Positions 48,707 to 59,737 of a DNA stretch of 64,000 nt are shown here, one piece after another. Source of the stretch: Yersinia entomophaga. Its GTDB lineage: Bacteria > Pseudomonadota > Gammaproteobacteria > Enterobacterales > Enterobacteriaceae. A model generated the notes under the pieces. That model did no database searches. It was not told the DNA's origin and saw only the letters and a list, made by a program, of their open reading frames with translations. The stretch covers positions 11,167 through 75,166 of the forward strand of contig NZ_CP010029.1 in assembly GCF_001656035.1 (NCBI RefSeq), read 5' to 3'. The first letter of the stretch is position 1. Every line of letters starts with the position of its first letter. The position numbers and the translations under genes are program-made.

Positions 48707-49580
48707 ACACATTTTCCTTTCGTTTAATCGAATCGTACAGGCGTGAATTTTCCGGCAGCGTCATGCCGTGACTGCGCGCCCGACGTAGTAAATAGCCGGT
48801 GATATAGTCGATCTCTGTATGTCTCTGCGCACGTAAATCCTGAAGCATGGAGGAGACGTTATCAGCCGTACTTTGAATCACTTCCTGCACATAATAAAGC
48901 AGGCTTTCGGTGGAGGTATGGAAACCTTCCATTTCCATTACATCGGCAATTTCTGCGCATAATCGCGTTACCAGCTCAGGATAACGCTGTAGGTCACCGT
49001 TTCGGCACTCATACAGGCCGGTAAGAGGATTGATAACGCAGTTGACCGCCAGCTTATGCCAGCAGGCGGAGGAAATATCATTGTGCCATGCGACGTCCGG
49101 CAGGGCGTGGTGCAGTATATCCGCCAGATAACTGACATCTTTGCCGGGGGCAATCGCGGGGCCAATATGAGATATGCCGCCGGCAACGTGGATAATGGTA
49201 TTGCCGTCAGGTCGCGCTGCATGAGTCGTTACGCCGTGCAGGAAAGTATTTACCGCGTCCGGTAACTCTTCCTGCGTACCCATTCCGTTATGCAAGAGCA
49301 AAACCGTGCAATCCGGATTGAGTTTAGGCAGTAGGGTGGTTACCGCGCTGGAAACTTGCCAAGCTTTCAAACATACCAGCAGTAACTCGCTTTCTGCTAA
49401 ATGCTGCGGATCGTTGGTGGGCAGATTTTGATTGAATTCGTCACCTTCAAGGGTGATGACATTCACCGAACAGTAGGGTTGAGGCACTCGCAACCAACCC
49501 TGAACATCATGGCCTTGTTGGTACAGAGCCGATAACCAAAGCTGCCCGAGCGCACCGCAACCAAGAACCGTAATCTTCAT
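48666..49580 (-). CDS. panE: 2-dehydropantoate 2-reductase
   Basis: A 304-residue NADPH-dependent reductase that makes pantoate for coenzyme A synthesis. The N-terminal [13 protein letters not shown] is the dinucleotide fold. The catalytic Lys is in [16 protein letters not shown], with a C-terminal Glu/Ser site in [12 protein letters not shown]. The stop lies inside yajL. A few residues in [11 protein letters not shown] identify the family. Confidence 0.95.
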   Translation of the reverse strand: MKITVLGCGALGQLWLSALYQQGHDVQGWLRVPQPYCSVNVITLEGDEFNQNLPTNDPQHLAESELLLVCLKAWQVSSAVTTLLPKLNPDCTVLLLHNGMGTQEELPDAVNTFLHGVTTHAARPDGNTIIHVAGGISHIGPAIAPGKDVSYLADILHHALPDVAWHNDISSACWHKLAVNCVINPLTGLYECRNGDLQRYPELVTRLCAEIADVMEMEGFHTSTESLLYYVQEVIQSTADNVSSMLQDLRAQRHTEIDYITGYLLRRARSHGMTLPENSRLYDSIKRKENVYERIGTGLPGTWE

Positions 49581-49775
49581 AACTCTCTCCCTGGTGTAAA
49601 CGGAAAACGCGCTAAATATTTATAAGTGTTATGCTTGGATTATAGACTTTTTCTTCATTAAACGCTGAGTTAGCTACGTTCTGTGGCGAAAATGCGAACA
49701 GCCAGCGGCTTGATTTTGTCTACGACGATAAAGCGGTTATTATGCTTGCCATTCATCTTATATGGAGGAGGGAAT

Positions 49776-50267
49776 ATGCCATCTTTCGACATCGTTTCTG
49801 AAATTGATATGCAGGAAGTGCGTAACGCAGTAGAAAACGCCACCCGCGATCTGGCAAACCGTTGGGATTTTCGTAACGTCCCAGCTAGTTTTGAATTAAA
49901 TGAGAAAAACGAAAGTATTAAAGTTGCCAGCGAATCTGATTTTCAGGTGGAGCAGTTGCTCGATATTCTACGGGCGCAACTGAGCAAACGTGGCATCGAA
50001 GGTGCGGCGCTGGAGATTCCGGAAGAAATGGATCGCAGCGGCAAAACCTACAGCGTGGATGCCAAGCTGAAGCAGGGCATTGAAAGCGCGCAGGCCAAGA
50101 AGCTGGTTAAGTTGATCAAAGACAGCAAGCTGAAAGTGCAGGCGCAGATTCAGGGTGAACAGGTTCGCGTAACCGGTAAAGCGCGTGACGATCTGCAAAG
50201 CGTAATGGCACTGGTTCGCGGTGCAGATTTGGGGCAACCGTTCCAGTTCAATAACTTCCGCGACTAA
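49776..50267 (+). CDS. yajQ: YajQ family nucleotide-binding protein
   Basis: A 163-residue cytoplasmic protein with two similar ferredoxin-like halves, starting [20 protein letters not shown]. Conserved regions are [19 protein letters not shown] and [10 protein letters not shown]. Members bind nucleotides, and in some bacteria cyclic di-GMP. ATG 49776 follows GGAGGG. The family length is exactly matched. Upstream frame from 49683 is rejected. Confidence 0.95.
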   Translation: MPSFDIVSEIDMQEVRNAVENATRDLANRWDFRNVPASFELNEKNESIKVASESDFQVEQLLDILRAQLSKRGIEGAALEIPEEMDRSGKTYSVDAKLKQGIESAQAKKLVKLIKDSKLKVQAQIQGEQVRVTGKARDDLQSVMALVRGADLGQPFQFNNFRD

Positions 50268-50317
50268 GCTCAAAGTCTGATTGCTGATAACAGTAATAAA
50301 GGCTGCTGATTGATAAA

Positions 50318-50352
50318 GAGGAACAAATGCCCATTTACAGCTTTTGTTCCTC
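50318..50352. terminator. Hairpin between yajQ and yajR
   Basis: GAGGAACAAA (50318-50327) and TTTGTTCCTC (50343-50352) are exact inverted copies around 15 nt. It lies between the convergent yajQ and yajR stops and probably terminates both. Confidence 0.65.
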
Positions 50353-50371
50353 ATCTCATCATCGATGCTTC

Positions 50372-51736
50372 TTACACAGCGTTAACCAGTTGTTCTAACT
50401 GATATCGGTTCGTTTTCTTGATATCTACTTTCACATAAGCGCTGCGTTCTGCCGCTACGACTATCGCTTCGGTCACGCCTGGCTGCGCTTTAATTTTATG
50501 TTCCAAGGCCGAATCTTTAGCCGCTAATTCGGACAGCGTGATGCGTAAGCTACTGACATAAGGAGGTTCCTGCATCGTTGCGCTAACGGCAAACCACACC
50601 AAAGCAATGACCGAACCGGCGATAAACACCACTCCCGCACCGTCGAGCCCGAATAACCAACCGCCCAAACTGCCGCCAATGGCTACGCCGATAAACTGGC
50701 TGGTAGAGTAAATTCCCATCGCCGTACCTTTGTAGCCAGCGGGAGACTCCTTGCTAATCAACGAAGGCAAAATTGCCTCCATCACATTGAAGGCAATAAA
50801 GAAGAGTTGCACACCAGCGATAATGCCCCACAGGTGTTCACCGGATGCCCACATCACTACTTCGGCGATCAGCAATACGGCCACACAGCCCATAAACACC
50901 TGTTTCATCCGGCGTTTGACTTCGGCATAAATAATAAATGGTACTACCGCCGCGAAGGAAACCAGCATTGTCACCAGATAAACCTTCCAATGCTGTTCGG
51001 GCAGTAAGCCCGCTTTGGCCATGGCCTGAGGCAGGGCGACAAAGCTCGACATCAACAGAATATGCAGGCACATAATGCCGAAATTAAGTTTTAGCAACCG
51101 GCTGTTTTTCAATACTTTATTGACGCTGCCTTTTACTATGCTGGATTCGCGATTTAATACATGGGTATCCGCAGAAGGCACCACTGCCAACGTGATAACG
51201 ATGCCCAGTAACGCCAGTACCGCTATGCCCCAAAATAGTGCATTCAGGCCATAGGCGTGGGTGACGATTGGGCCGAGTACCATAGCAATAGCGAAAGTAA
51301 TACCGAAGCTAACGCCAATAAATGCCATGGCTTTAGTACGATTTTGTTCGCGAGTCAGATCCGAAAGCAAAGCCATCACTGCGGCGGCAATAGCACCAGA
51401 ACCTTGTAATGCCCTGCCGAGGATAATGCCCCAAATAGAATCGCTCATGGCAGCAATCACGCTACCCAGCGCAAAAATCAGTAACCCGCCAACGATCAGA
51501 GGTTTACGCCCAATACGGTCGGATATTAATCCGAAAGGAATCTGGAATATTGCCTGAGCCAGACCGTAGATACCGATAGCAATACCGATCAGTGCTTCAC
51601 TGGCTCCGGCCAAAGCCATGCCATAGGTGGTGATCACCGGCAGCACCATGAACATCCCGAGCATGCGCAGTGAAAAAACCGTTCCCAGCCCCCAGGTTGC
51701 CCGGAGCTCTAACGGAGTCATTTTGTTATCGTTCAT
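50372..51736 (-). CDS. yajR: MFS transporter YajR
   Basis: A 454-residue major-facilitator protein with 12 membrane segments. Motif A is GLISDRIGRKPLI, and the C-terminal cytoplasmic domain of about 65 residues (VSSLRITLSELAAKDSALEH onward) is ferredoxin-like, the diagnostic YAM domain of YajR. The substrate is unknown. ATG 51736 is chosen because GAGGT lies 5 nt upstream. It converges with yajQ. Confidence 0.93.
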   Translation of the reverse strand: MNDNKMTPLELRATWGLGTVFSLRMLGMFMVLPVITTYGMALAGASEALIGIAIGIYGLAQAIFQIPFGLISDRIGRKPLIVGGLLIFALGSVIAAMSDSIWGIILGRALQGSGAIAAAVMALLSDLTREQNRTKAMAFIGVSFGITFAIAMVLGPIVTHAYGLNALFWGIAVLALLGIVITLAVVPSADTHVLNRESSIVKGSVNKVLKNSRLLKLNFGIMCLHILLMSSFVALPQAMAKAGLLPEQHWKVYLVTMLVSFAAVVPFIIYAEVKRRMKQVFMGCVAVLLIAEVVMWASGEHLWGIIAGVQLFFIAFNVMEAILPSLISKESPAGYKGTAMGIYSTSQFIGVAIGGSLGGWLFGLDGAGVVFIAGSVIALVWFAVSATMQEPPYVSSLRITLSELAAKDSALEHKIKAQPGVTEAIVVAAERSAYVKVDIKKTNRYQLEQLVNAV

Positions 51737-51946
51737 TACCACCTCAAAAAAACTTATTGCACTATTGTAATGATTTTAGTGCCAACCGGTAAATCTATTG
51801 ATGTTTAGAATATATTACAGCCAGAGTGGGTATCTTCCGGAAAAATAGAGTTTATCAGACGGTTGATAGGTGTATTCAAAACGAGAGGAATATACAGTCT
51901 GATGGCAAAATCAGGTATGAATAAAACAGGGTAGGGTAGAAAAGAG

Positions 51947-51980
51947 GAAGCGACCGGCTGGAAACCAGCGAGGCCGCTTC
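51947..51980 (-). terminator. Terminator of the cyo operon
   Basis: On the minus strand, GAAGCGGCC…GCTGG pairs with CCAGC…GGTCGCTTC (51947-51980, small internal mismatches) around TTT, followed by CTCTTTTCT. It lies 19 bases after the cyoE stop. Confidence 0.75.
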
Positions 51981-51998
51981 ATGGAACTTTCGGTGTGC

Positions 51999-52886
51999 TT
52001 ACCCGACGTAAGTCAGTAATGCAGCAGATGACGGAACGTTGAAGTCTACAGACATCATTACACTCAATGAAGTAATCGCAATGATTGAGAATACGAAGAG
52101 TTTTCTCGCCCATACGCTGTCATTCGTTGCTTTGTAGCCACGCAGAGCCATTCCCAACCACCAGACGCTGACTGCCGCTGCGACTACCAGATATTTATAT
52201 CCGGCGTAGCCGCTGAGAGTCAGCATCAGTGTTGCTACCATAAATGCCAGAATATACAGGGTGATATGGTTTTTGGTGACCGATATCCCTTTTATAACTG
52301 GCAATACCGGAATATTCGCCGCTTGGTAATCTTTAAAGCGGAATATGGCGATCGCGTAGGAATGCGGCATCTGCCAGATGCTGAAGATCAATAACAGGAT
52401 CAATGCGCCGGTATCAAACTGGCCTGTCACCGCGCAGTAGCCGATAACCGGCGGAGCCGCACCGGACAAGCTGCCTATCAAAGTGCCGTATACCGACTTA
52501 CGCTTCATGTAGAGGCTGTAAACCCCGACATAGATAATGAAACCTATGACGGCCAGTGCCATTGCTAACACATTGGCCGCCACATAAAGCAACAGCATGC
52601 CCGCAATACCCAGTACCGATGCATAAATCAGGGTTATCTTCGGTTCGATAAGGCCTTTTACCAAGGCCCGGTTCTTCGTTCTCTCCATGATGCAGTCGAT
52701 ATCACGGTCGATATAGTTGTTAAATACACACCCGGAGGCAACAACTAACGAAACACCGATTAGCGTGGCGAGAAAAAGGGGGTAATCAATATCGCCTTTA
52801 GAGGCGAGGAGGAATCCCCCAACGACAGAAATTAAATTGCCGAAAATAATTCCTGGTTTAGTTACTTGCAGGTATTGCTTAATCAT
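51999..52886 (-). CDS. cyoE: Protoheme IX farnesyltransferase
   Basis: A 295-residue membrane prenyltransferase that converts heme B to heme O for the bo3 oxidase. Motifs are [30 protein letters not shown] (Asp-rich) and KMKR-like [22 protein letters not shown] 52886, matching E. coli MFKQYLQV, is preferred over TTG 52907. Last gene of cyoABCDE. Confidence 0.96.
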   Translation of the reverse strand: MIKQYLQVTKPGIIFGNLISVVGGFLLASKGDIDYPLFLATLIGVSLVVASGCVFNNYIDRDIDCIMERTKNRALVKGLIEPKITLIYASVLGIAGMLLLYVAANVLAMALAVIGFIIYVGVYSLYMKRKSVYGTLIGSLSGAAPPVIGYCAVTGQFDTGALILLLIFSIWQMPHSYAIAIFRFKDYQAANIPVLPVIKGISVTKNHITLYILAFMVATLMLTLSGYAGYKYLVVAAAVSVWWLGMALRGYKATNDSVWARKLFVFSIIAITSLSVMMSVDFNVPSSAALLTYVG

Positions 52887-52899
52887 CACATGCAGCTCT

Positions 52900-53232
52900 T
52901 TAGTCAACCATCATATTGATGTTGAGGTTGTACATAATCCACAGCGAGCCCACAACAACGATCGCGATAATCATTACGGTGAACAGGAACGCCACCAGGT
53001 TCCAGCGCTCTTCTGACTTACCATTCATATGCAGGAAGTACACCAGGTGTACGATAATCTGCACCACGGCAAGGGTCACAACCGTTGCCAGAATCATGGT
53101 ATGAGAAGCGGTGCCCTGCATAACCATGACAAACGGAATGACTGTCAGAATTACTGACAGAACGAAGCCGATTATATAGGACTTCAGGCTGCCGTGGCTT
53201 GCTCCACCGTGACCAGTAGTTGAATGACTCAT
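52900..53232 (-). CDS. cyoD: Cytochrome bo3 oxidase subunit IV
   Basis: A 110-residue subunit with three membrane segments ([20 protein letters not shown] and two more) and the [12 protein letters not shown] loop between them. It helps CuB binding and complex assembly. It starts at the base following cyoC and ends MMVD, 14 bases before cyoE. Confidence 0.95.
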   Translation of the reverse strand: MSHSTTGHGGASHGSLKSYIIGFVLSVILTVIPFVMVMQGTASHTMILATVVTLAVVQIIVHLVYFLHMNGKSEERWNLVAFLFTVMIIAIVVVGSLWIMYNLNINMMVD

Positions 53233-53847
53233 TTACATGGCTCCTAACAGATAAACAACGGTGAATACGCAGATCCACACCACGTCCAGGAAGTGCCAGA
53301 ACAGACTCAGGCACATCAGGCGCGTTTGATTGGTAGGGTTCAGGCCGCGTTTCGCTACCTGAATCATCATAATGATAATCCAAACCAAACCAGTTGTTAC
53401 GTGAATACCGTGAGTGGCAACCAACGCAAAGAAGCTAGACAGGAACGCACTGCGATCCGGGCCGTAGCCTTCAGCGATCAGGTGATGGAATTCATAGATT
53501 TCCATCGCCACGAAGCCCAGGCCGAACAGGAAGGTCATACCCAACCAGAGATTTACCTGATTTTTGTTGCCTTTGTTCATACCCAGCATGGCCATGCCAT
53601 AGGTAATACTACTAAACAGGAGCAGGAAGGTTTCGACCAAAACGAAGTTCAGGTCAAAAATGTCCTTACCTGTAGGGCCGCCAGCGGTCCCGTTTACCAA
53701 TACTGCATAGGTTGCGAACAAAGTCGCAAACAGAATACAGTCGCTCATCAGGTAGACCCAGAAGCCAAAGACCTTGGTGGCTCCCGCATCGTGGTGCCCA
53801 TGCTCTGCATGGGCTACGTTGTGGTTAGTCAGAGTTTCAGTTGACAT
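53233..53847 (-). CDS. cyoC: Cytochrome bo3 oxidase subunit III
   Basis: A 204-residue subunit with five membrane segments, containing [40 protein letters not shown] and [19 protein letters not shown]. The N-terminus is His-rich. It overlaps cyoB by 11 bases, as is normal in this operon. Confidence 0.96.
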   Translation of the reverse strand: MSTETLTNHNVAHAEHGHHDAGATKVFGFWVYLMSDCILFATLFATYAVLVNGTAGGPTGKDIFDLNFVLVETFLLLFSSITYGMAMLGMNKGNKNQVNLWLGMTFLFGLGFVAMEIYEFHHLIAEGYGPDRSAFLSSFFALVATHGIHVTTGLVWIIIMMIQVAKRGLNPTNQTRLMCLSLFWHFLDVVWICVFTVVYLLGAM

Positions 53848-55828
53848 GATTCACGCCTGCTTTTCTGATTTGTTCATGGTGAAGATTTTCAATGCGCTCA
53901 ACTTCTTCTGCCGGCACATAGTAATCCACATCTTCGTCGAAGCTTTTCACGATCCAGGTGACGATCATGCCAACGAAGCCGGCGATAGCCATCCACCAGA
54001 TGTGCCAGACCATGGCGAAGCCAAAGATCAGACTGAAAGCTGCAATGATGACACCCGCGCCGGTATTCTTCGGCATGTGGATCTCTTCATATTTAGCCGG
54101 ACGCTTGTAAGCTTCGCCTTTCTCTTTCATGTCCCAGAATTCATCACGGTCAACAACTTCAGGCACTACGGCGAAGTTATAGAACGGAGGTGGGGAAGAG
54201 GTAGACCATTCCAGCGTACGTGCATCCCACGGGTCACCGGTCAGATCGCGGTTTTGTTCACGGTCACGCACACTGACGAAGACCTGAATAACCTGACACA
54301 GAATACCGCAGGCAATCAGTACTGCACCGCCTGCTGCCACCATCAACATCGGGTGGAATTCAGGGTTAATATCCTGGCTTAAACGACGGGTCATACCCAT
54401 AAAGCCCAGAACGTACAGCGGCATAAAGGCTACGAAGAAACCGATAATCCAGAACCAGAACGCACGTTTGCCCCAGGTTTCATTCAGCGTGAAGCCGAAA
54501 GATTTAGGGAACCAGTAAGTCAGACCTGCGAAGCAACCGAATACTACGCCGCCGATGATCACGTTATGGAAGTGAGCAATCAGGAACAGACTGTTATGCA
54601 GTACGAAGTTCGCACCCGGTACGGCTAACAGAACGCCGGTCATCCCACCGATGGAGAAGGTGATGATAAAGCCAACGGTCCACAGCATCGCAGAGTTGAA
54701 CTGGATACGGCCTTGATACATGGTGAACAGCCAGTTGAAGATTTTCACCCCGGTCGGGATGGAAATAATCATGGTAGCAATACCGAAGAAGGCGTTTACG
54801 TTGGCACCTGAACCCATGGTAAAGAAATGGTGCAGCCAAACGATAAACGACAGAACGGTAATGGCAATGGTTGCCCATACTAATGAGGTATAACCGAACA
54901 GACGTTTCTTCGAGAAGGTCGCCGTGACTTCGGAGAACACACCGAATACCGGCAGAACCAGGATATACACTTCCGGATGGCCCCAAGCCCAAATCAGGTT
55001 AATGTACATCATCATGTTGCCGCCCATATCATTGGTAAAGAAATGGGTGCCCATGTAACGATCAAGAGTCAGTAACGCAACGGTTACGGTCAAAATCGGG
55101 AAAGAAACGATAATCAAGATGTTGGTACAGAAAGCCGCCCAGGTGAAGACAGGCATCTTCATCATGGACATGCCAGGAGCACGCATCTTAAGAATAGTCG
55201 CGAAGAAGTTAACACCGGTCAACAAGGTACCCAGACCTGAAATCTGTAGACTCCATATCCAGTAATCGACGCCAACGCCCGGATTGTACTCAATGCCTGA
55301 CAGCGGCGGATACGCCAACCAGCCAGTCTGAGCAAATTCACCGACTCCCAGAGAGATGTTGATCAACACCACCCCGACGACGAAGAACCAGAAACTTAGG
55401 GAGTTCAGGAACGGGAAGGCAACGTCGCGAGCACCAATTTGCAATGGTACGACGATGTTCATCAGACCCACCACGAAAGGCATCGCCATGAAGAAGATCA
55501 TGATTACGCCGTGGGCGGTAAATATCTGGTCATAGTGATGAGGTGGCAGGAATCCTGCCTCGCCAGCCGAAGCAAGCGCTTGCTGGCTTCGCATCATGAT
55601 GGCATCGGCAAAGCCACGCAACAGCATGACCATCGCTACCAGAATGTACATGATACCGATTTTCTTATGGTCAACGGAGGTCAACCATTCGCTCCACAAC
55701 CATTTCCATTTGCCGAAATAAGTCAGGGCGGCAACTAATGCCAGACCGCCTAGAATAATTGCAGCAACGGTAACCATTATGATTGGTTCGTGTAACGGAA
55801 CCGCATCAAGTGTTAATTTTCCCAACAT
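53837..55828 (-). CDS. cyoB: Cytochrome bo3 oxidase subunit I
   Basis: The 663-residue catalytic subunit carries hemes b and o3 and CuB, reduces O2 with ubiquinol electrons and pumps protons. The heme-copper signature [17 protein letters not shown] includes CuB His and Tyr, with HHFFTMG and a [12 protein letters not shown] heme-ligand region. Length equals E. coli CyoB. Confidence 0.97.
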   Translation of the reverse strand: MLGKLTLDAVPLHEPIIMVTVAAIILGGLALVAALTYFGKWKWLWSEWLTSVDHKKIGIMYILVAMVMLLRGFADAIMMRSQQALASAGEAGFLPPHHYDQIFTAHGVIMIFFMAMPFVVGLMNIVVPLQIGARDVAFPFLNSLSFWFFVVGVVLINISLGVGEFAQTGWLAYPPLSGIEYNPGVGVDYWIWSLQISGLGTLLTGVNFFATILKMRAPGMSMMKMPVFTWAAFCTNILIIVSFPILTVTVALLTLDRYMGTHFFTNDMGGNMMMYINLIWAWGHPEVYILVLPVFGVFSEVTATFSKKRLFGYTSLVWATIAITVLSFIVWLHHFFTMGSGANVNAFFGIATMIISIPTGVKIFNWLFTMYQGRIQFNSAMLWTVGFIITFSIGGMTGVLLAVPGANFVLHNSLFLIAHFHNVIIGGVVFGCFAGLTYWFPKSFGFTLNETWGKRAFWFWIIGFFVAFMPLYVLGFMGMTRRLSQDINPEFHPMLMVAAGGAVLIACGILCQVIQVFVSVRDREQNRDLTGDPWDARTLEWSTSSPPPFYNFAVVPEVVDRDEFWDMKEKGEAYKRPAKYEEIHMPKNTGAGVIIAAFSLIFGFAMVWHIWWMAIAGFVGMIVTWIVKSFDEDVDYYVPAEEVERIENLHHEQIRKAGVNHVN

Positions 55829-55831
55829 CGT

Positions 55832-56782
55832 TTATTCCTCGGCTCCGGCGTGAGAGTGGTCGCCCATTTCCATGCCTTTGCTCATGTCCATGCCTTTATG
55901 CATGTCATCGCTCTTGTGCATGTTCATATCGCCCATAAATTTGCCAATCGTTTCTTTAAACAGCTCCGGCTTAACGCTGGAGAAATACTCAACCGGGTTA
56001 TTTTCGCTCGGCTCAGCCAATTTATCGAAATCAGCAGTGGTATTCAGGGTGTTTGGCGATTTTTTCACCTGCGCGACCCACTGATCGAAATCACCCTGAG
56101 TCGGCGTAGCGATCGCAGTGAATTTCATACCAGAGAAGCCTTTACCGCTGAAACTACTGGAAATACCGTTGTATTTACCGGCTTCATTGGCAATCAGATG
56201 CAGTTTGGTTTGCATCCCGGCCATCGCGTAAATTTGTCCGCCTAACTGAGGAATAAAGAACGAATTCATCACTGAGTTGGATGTGATCTTAAAGTTCACG
56301 GGAACATCAGTAGGGAAGGCGATTTCATTGACGGTGGCAATACCTTGTTCTGGATAGATAAACAGCCACTTCCAGTCCAAAGAAACCACTTCAATAGTGA
56401 TCGGTTCTTTACCTTCGACAACCAAAGGTTTGAACGGATCAAGTTCGTGAGAAGTTTTCCAGGTTATCGTTGCCAGAATAGCAATGATAATGATTGGTAC
56501 AGCCCATACAACAAGCTCAATTTTGTTGGAGTGGGACCAGTTCGGGGTATAGGTTGCATTTTTGTTGGAAGCACGGAACTTCCACGCAAAGGCAAACGCC
56601 ATAAAAATAACCGGAACTACTACGATCAACATTAAACCGATAGCGGTGAGTATCAGCGTTTTTTGTTCGAGTCCGATTGTGCCTTTAGGGTTCATCAATA
56701 CCATATCGCAACCAGCGAGTGTTACCGTGGCTGCAAATAAAGACAACATCCCAATATTTTTAATGTATTTCTTAAGTCTCAT
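55832..56782 (-). CDS. cyoA: Cytochrome bo3 oxidase subunit II
   Basis: A 316-residue lipoprotein subunit. The signal peptide ends in LAGC; two membrane segments and a cupredoxin-like domain that lacks the CuA ligands follow ([21 protein letters not shown]). The C-terminus is Met/His/Asp-rich ([17 protein letters not shown]), longer than a minimal CyoA. First gene of the leftward cyoABCDE operon. Confidence 0.96.
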   Translation of the reverse strand: MRLKKYIKNIGMLSLFAATVTLAGCDMVLMNPKGTIGLEQKTLILTAIGLMLIVVVPVIFMAFAFAWKFRASNKNATYTPNWSHSNKIELVVWAVPIIIIAILATITWKTSHELDPFKPLVVEGKEPITIEVVSLDWKWLFIYPEQGIATVNEIAFPTDVPVNFKITSNSVMNSFFIPQLGGQIYAMAGMQTKLHLIANEAGKYNGISSSFSGKGFSGMKFTAIATPTQGDFDQWVAQVKKSPNTLNTTADFDKLAEPSENNPVEYFSSVKPELFKETIGKFMGDMNMHKSDDMHKGMDMSKGMEMGDHSHAGAEE

Positions 56783-56832
56783 CTAACGACCTCAATTACA
56801 AAGGGCTCTATTGTCGTTTCAGGTGTGCGGGC

Positions 56833-56861
56833 ATTTTACGGGAAGGTTGCAGGACTGTAAA
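56833..56861 (-). promoter_or_regulatory. cyoA promoter
   Basis: On the minus strand, TTTACA (complement of 56856-56861), 17 bp, TAAAAT (complement of 56833-56838), about 50 bp before cyoA. Upstream lie an inverted repeat GTGTCA/TGACAC (56875-56895) and a GTTAATTAAC palindrome (56968-56977) that resembles an ArcA box. ArcA and Fnr repress cyo in E. coli; their action here is inferred. Confidence 0.6.
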
Positions 56862-57113
56862 CACGCTTAAGGTTGTGTCAGCGGCTTGTTGACACTTTAT
56901 GTTAAGGGGGTCACAGATGTTGCTCTCTTTGATAATTTTCTAATTGCAACAATATGTTGGCGCAAGAGTTAATTAACAAGCGTAACTAAAAGCTAACTAT
57001 ATTAAGGAAAAACAATGCCAAGCAGGATTTTATTGTCGGGAAATACAGATTTGGGAGGAGTTTATTTACGATTTTATGTAAATAATATGTATCTTAAAAG
57101 TGAATTAAAATAT
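56862..57113. other. Intergenic region between cyoA promoter and ompK-like gene
   Basis: A+T-rich, about 250 bp. No ORF of interest. It contains the putative ArcA-like palindrome noted with the cyoA promoter. Nothing else definite is seen. Confidence 0.5.
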
Positions 57114-57146
57114 ATTCCGGGGTAACCAAAATGGTTTCCCCGGAAT
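57114..57146 (-). terminator. Terminator after the ompK-like gene
   Basis: ATTCCGGGG (57114-57122) pairs with CCCCGGAAT (57138-57146), and inner AACCA/TGGTT extend it past one mismatch. On the minus strand it is followed by ATATTTTAATT. It lies 8 bases after the gene's stop. Confidence 0.75.
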
Positions 57147-57153
57147 CATTTAG

Positions 57154-57933
57154 TTAGAAATTATATTTAATTGAGTAAACGATACCGTCTTGTAAAAAGT
57201 CTTCGCCCAGCTTGTTATAAGCATAACGATACTGAATACCAGTGGTGAATTGTTTCATTGGTGTCCACCACAGTGCAATAGCACCGTTCACCCCGTTACG
57301 ACCGCCGTTACCTGCCGCATAGCGTTCTGCACGGTTAAATTCCAGCTCGTTCCAGTTAGTAATGCTGAATTTCTCATCGAAAGCGGTGAAATCGTAGCCA
57401 GCAACCCAACCAACAACATAACCGTTATTACCTGAGTAATAAGTTTGGTCAACGTAGTGCAGCGCAACGAAAGGCTTCATCCATACGCCAGCAATGGTGG
57501 TGTTATAGCCGATACCGTACAGGGTATTCACTTCGTGGAAGTTGCTGTAGTTGTTGCCTTCAGCAGCTGGCAGAGAGTAGGTGCCATAAACGTGGCCGTA
57601 TAGGTTAAAACCGGTGTCGCCTAAATAGTAGCGGCCAGTGGTTTTAAAGGTGTAACGCTGGTTATCGCCCGGCTGAGCAGTTTTGGAGTTGAACGGGTTT
57701 TCTAAATCGAAGAAGCCGTAAACTTCACCCCAGCTAAAACCTGCGCCGCCCTCTAATTCAATATAGGCAAAGTCATCTTTATGAGATGAACCACCGGATT
57801 TATGCGTAGTGCTCTTCGTCCAATCCAGGTAGTTCATGCTGATATTGCCGAAACCCCATTGGTATTCAGCTTGCGCAGAAGGAGCCAGAGTGACCGCAGT
57901 TAGCGCGATGGCGCCAACGAGAATTTTACGCAT
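57154..57933 (-). CDS. Outer-membrane porin, OmpK/Tsx family
   Basis: A 259-residue outer-membrane beta-barrel. A signal peptide of about 22 residues ends APSAQA, and the C-terminus YSIKYNF ends in Phe, the outer-membrane barrel signal. Sequence features WGFGNISMNYLDW, ELEGGAGFSWGEVYGFFDLEN and YRYAYNKLGEDF match the nucleoside-specific channel family (Tsx/OmpK). In E. coli tsx lies near secF; here the gene is between cyoA and ampG. Nucleoside uptake is likely but not shown. Confidence 0.88.
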   Translation of the reverse strand: MRKILVGAIALTAVTLAPSAQAEYQWGFGNISMNYLDWTKSTTHKSGGSSHKDDFAYIELEGGAGFSWGEVYGFFDLENPFNSKTAQPGDNQRYTFKTTGRYYLGDTGFNLYGHVYGTYSLPAAEGNNYSNFHEVNTLYGIGYNTTIAGVWMKPFVALHYVDQTYYSGNNGYVVGWVAGYDFTAFDEKFSITNWNELEFNRAERYAAGNGGRNGVNGAIALWWTPMKQFTTGIQYRYAYNKLGEDFLQDGIVYSIKYNF

Positions 57934-58151
57934 AAAAGCCTCAATTATTGTTAAAAGGTGTCAGGGGAAATAAAAGGACATATGTCCTTAATAAAAAGTG
58001 CGCACATCATAGTCTGACAGCACAAAAGGTTAAAGACCTGAGGGTGATTTGAATCTCATTTTAAGAATAATATTTCTGATTAGTTGCTTAATAATGTGAT
58101 CATGATTGTGGTTTTGTCGGGTGTATACCCAGTTGACTAACTTTTACGTAT
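57934..58151 (-). promoter_or_regulatory. ompK-like gene leader and promoter region
   Basis: On the minus strand a -10 TATGAT with upstream TTAACC at 16 bp lies near 58010-58037. A perfect 16-bp palindrome (57974-57989) lies between it and the start codon. The remaining DNA to the ampG terminator is A+T-rich without other features. Confidence 0.5.
57974..57989. repeat. Perfect 16-bp palindrome in the ompK-like leader
   Basis: AAGGACATATGTCCTT is perfectly symmetric. It lies about 40 bp before the start codon and just after the putative transcription start, where a repressor would block RNA polymerase. I do not recognise it as a CRP, CytR or DeoR site. Confidence 0.6.
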
Positions 58152-58178
58152 AAAAAAGCCGGTAATAGAATACCGGCT
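58152..58178 (-). terminator. Terminator after ampG
   Basis: On the minus strand AGCCGGTA (58171-58178) and TACCGGCT (58157-58164) pair around six bases and are followed by TTTTTTATACG. It lies 23 bases after the ampG stop. Confidence 0.88.
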
Positions 58179-58200
58179 ATTGGTGAAGCAACGTGTCGTC

Positions 58201-59679
58201 TTAAGTCAAGCGGGCGCGACGCAGTGCCAGATAATCCAGCGCTCCACCCAGTATCATTCCAACAATACTGAGTTGAATCCCTCGTAATAGCAGCACATCG
58301 GCCACTTCTGGCGCTGCGGTCCATCCCCAGGCATTGCTGATTAATAGCACCAGCCACGCGGCCAATAATAAACAACCGATGGTTAAAAAGCGTAAGGCCC
58401 AGCGATAACCATTTTTAAATTCGGTTCGAGGCATGAATTCATCGGTTTTTTGCGTGAATTCAAGGGTATGGCGGCAGATATAGAGTAATATCAGGCCCGG
58501 AACGGCGGCGGCGATGGAGAACAGATAAAATATCGACCAGCCGTTAGTTTCTACAAACCAGCCTGCAACCGGGCCGACATACACGCGACCAACCGCAGAC
58601 AGTGCTGACAATAAGGCAAACTGAGTGGCGGAAAACGACTTATTGCACAGCGTCATCAAAAGCGCCACAAAGGCTGCGGTACCCATGCCGCCACAGATGT
58701 TCTCCAGAAAAATGGCGCTCCCCATGGTGAAGATATTCTTGTCTGTCACCGATAGAATCCAATAGCCCAGATTGGAAACCGCCTGCAAGATGCCGAAAAT
58801 CATCAGGGCGCGGAATAAGCTGAGGCGTTGCATAAGCAAACCGCCATACAAAGCACCGATAATCGTCGCTAACAGACCTAGGGTTTTATTGACCAGGCCG
58901 ACGTCACCGGCGTTGAAACCTAGCCCACGAATCAGAAACGGCGTACTCAGGCTAGCGGCGAAAGCATCGCCCATTTTATAAAGCACGATCAGCAGTAAAA
59001 TCAGCCAAGCGTTATTACGGCCAAAGAAATCGCGCAGCGGGGCAACAATTGCCTGTTCCAGCGTTTTAGGTGCGGCGGCGGGGGCATCCGGTTCAGGAGC
59101 CATCAGAGTAGCAACCACCCCGATAACCATCAAACCAGCCATTAACCAATAGGTTGACTGCCAGCCGAGATAACGGTCCGCAATCCATAGCGCCAAACCG
59201 CCGGAAACCAACATGGCCAGCCGATAACCCAAAACCGAAACTGCGGCGCCGGTTCCCCGTTCTTCTGCACTAAGCAAATCGGTTTTATAGGCATCAAAAA
59301 CAATGTCTTGAGACGCCGAGCAGAAGGCGACCAATACCGCAATCGCTGCCAGCCACCATAAATGCTTCGCCGGCTCCATAAAGCCCATTACGATGATAGC
59401 CACTATTAATAATAGCTGGCTCACCAGTAACCAACCGCGGCGACGACCAAGGAAAGAAGGGGTGTAGCGGTCCATCAATGGGGACCACAAGAACTTGAAG
59501 ACGTAAGCCTGACCGACCAGAGAGAAAATACCGATGGTTTTCAGATCAACTTGCTCCACCGTCATCCAGGCTTGCAGCGTGCCGGACGTCAGAGCCAAAG
59601 GAAGACCGGAGGCAAACCCCAGTAATAAAAGAATGAGCGAATTACGCTGTGTAAACAGGTTTGAATAGCGACTGGACAT
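58201..59679 (-). CDS. ampG: Muropeptide permease AmpG
   Basis: A 492-residue MFS permease that imports GlcNAc-anhydroMurNAc peptides for recycling, and thereby feeds AmpR-controlled beta-lactamase induction. Motifs: LLLGFASGLPLALTSGTLQAW near the start, FLGRRRGWLLVSQ and DAYKTDLL. About 14 hydrophobic segments. It is next to the lipoprotein yajG, as in E. coli. Confidence 0.95.
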   Translation of the reverse strand: MSSRYSNLFTQRNSLILLLLGFASGLPLALTSGTLQAWMTVEQVDLKTIGIFSLVGQAYVFKFLWSPLMDRYTPSFLGRRRGWLLVSQLLLIVAIIVMGFMEPAKHLWWLAAIAVLVAFCSASQDIVFDAYKTDLLSAEERGTGAAVSVLGYRLAMLVSGGLALWIADRYLGWQSTYWLMAGLMVIGVVATLMAPEPDAPAAAPKTLEQAIVAPLRDFFGRNNAWLILLLIVLYKMGDAFAASLSTPFLIRGLGFNAGDVGLVNKTLGLLATIIGALYGGLLMQRLSLFRALMIFGILQAVSNLGYWILSVTDKNIFTMGSAIFLENICGGMGTAAFVALLMTLCNKSFSATQFALLSALSAVGRVYVGPVAGWFVETNGWSIFYLFSIAAAVPGLILLYICRHTLEFTQKTDEFMPRTEFKNGYRWALRFLTIGCLLLAAWLVLLISNAWGWTAAPEVADVLLLRGIQLSIVGMILGGALDYLALRRARLT

Positions 59680-59737
59680 AAGAAACCTACGTGCTCTGCC
59701 CCGATTCAGGGCAGAGCAAAGTTAAGCAAACAACAGA

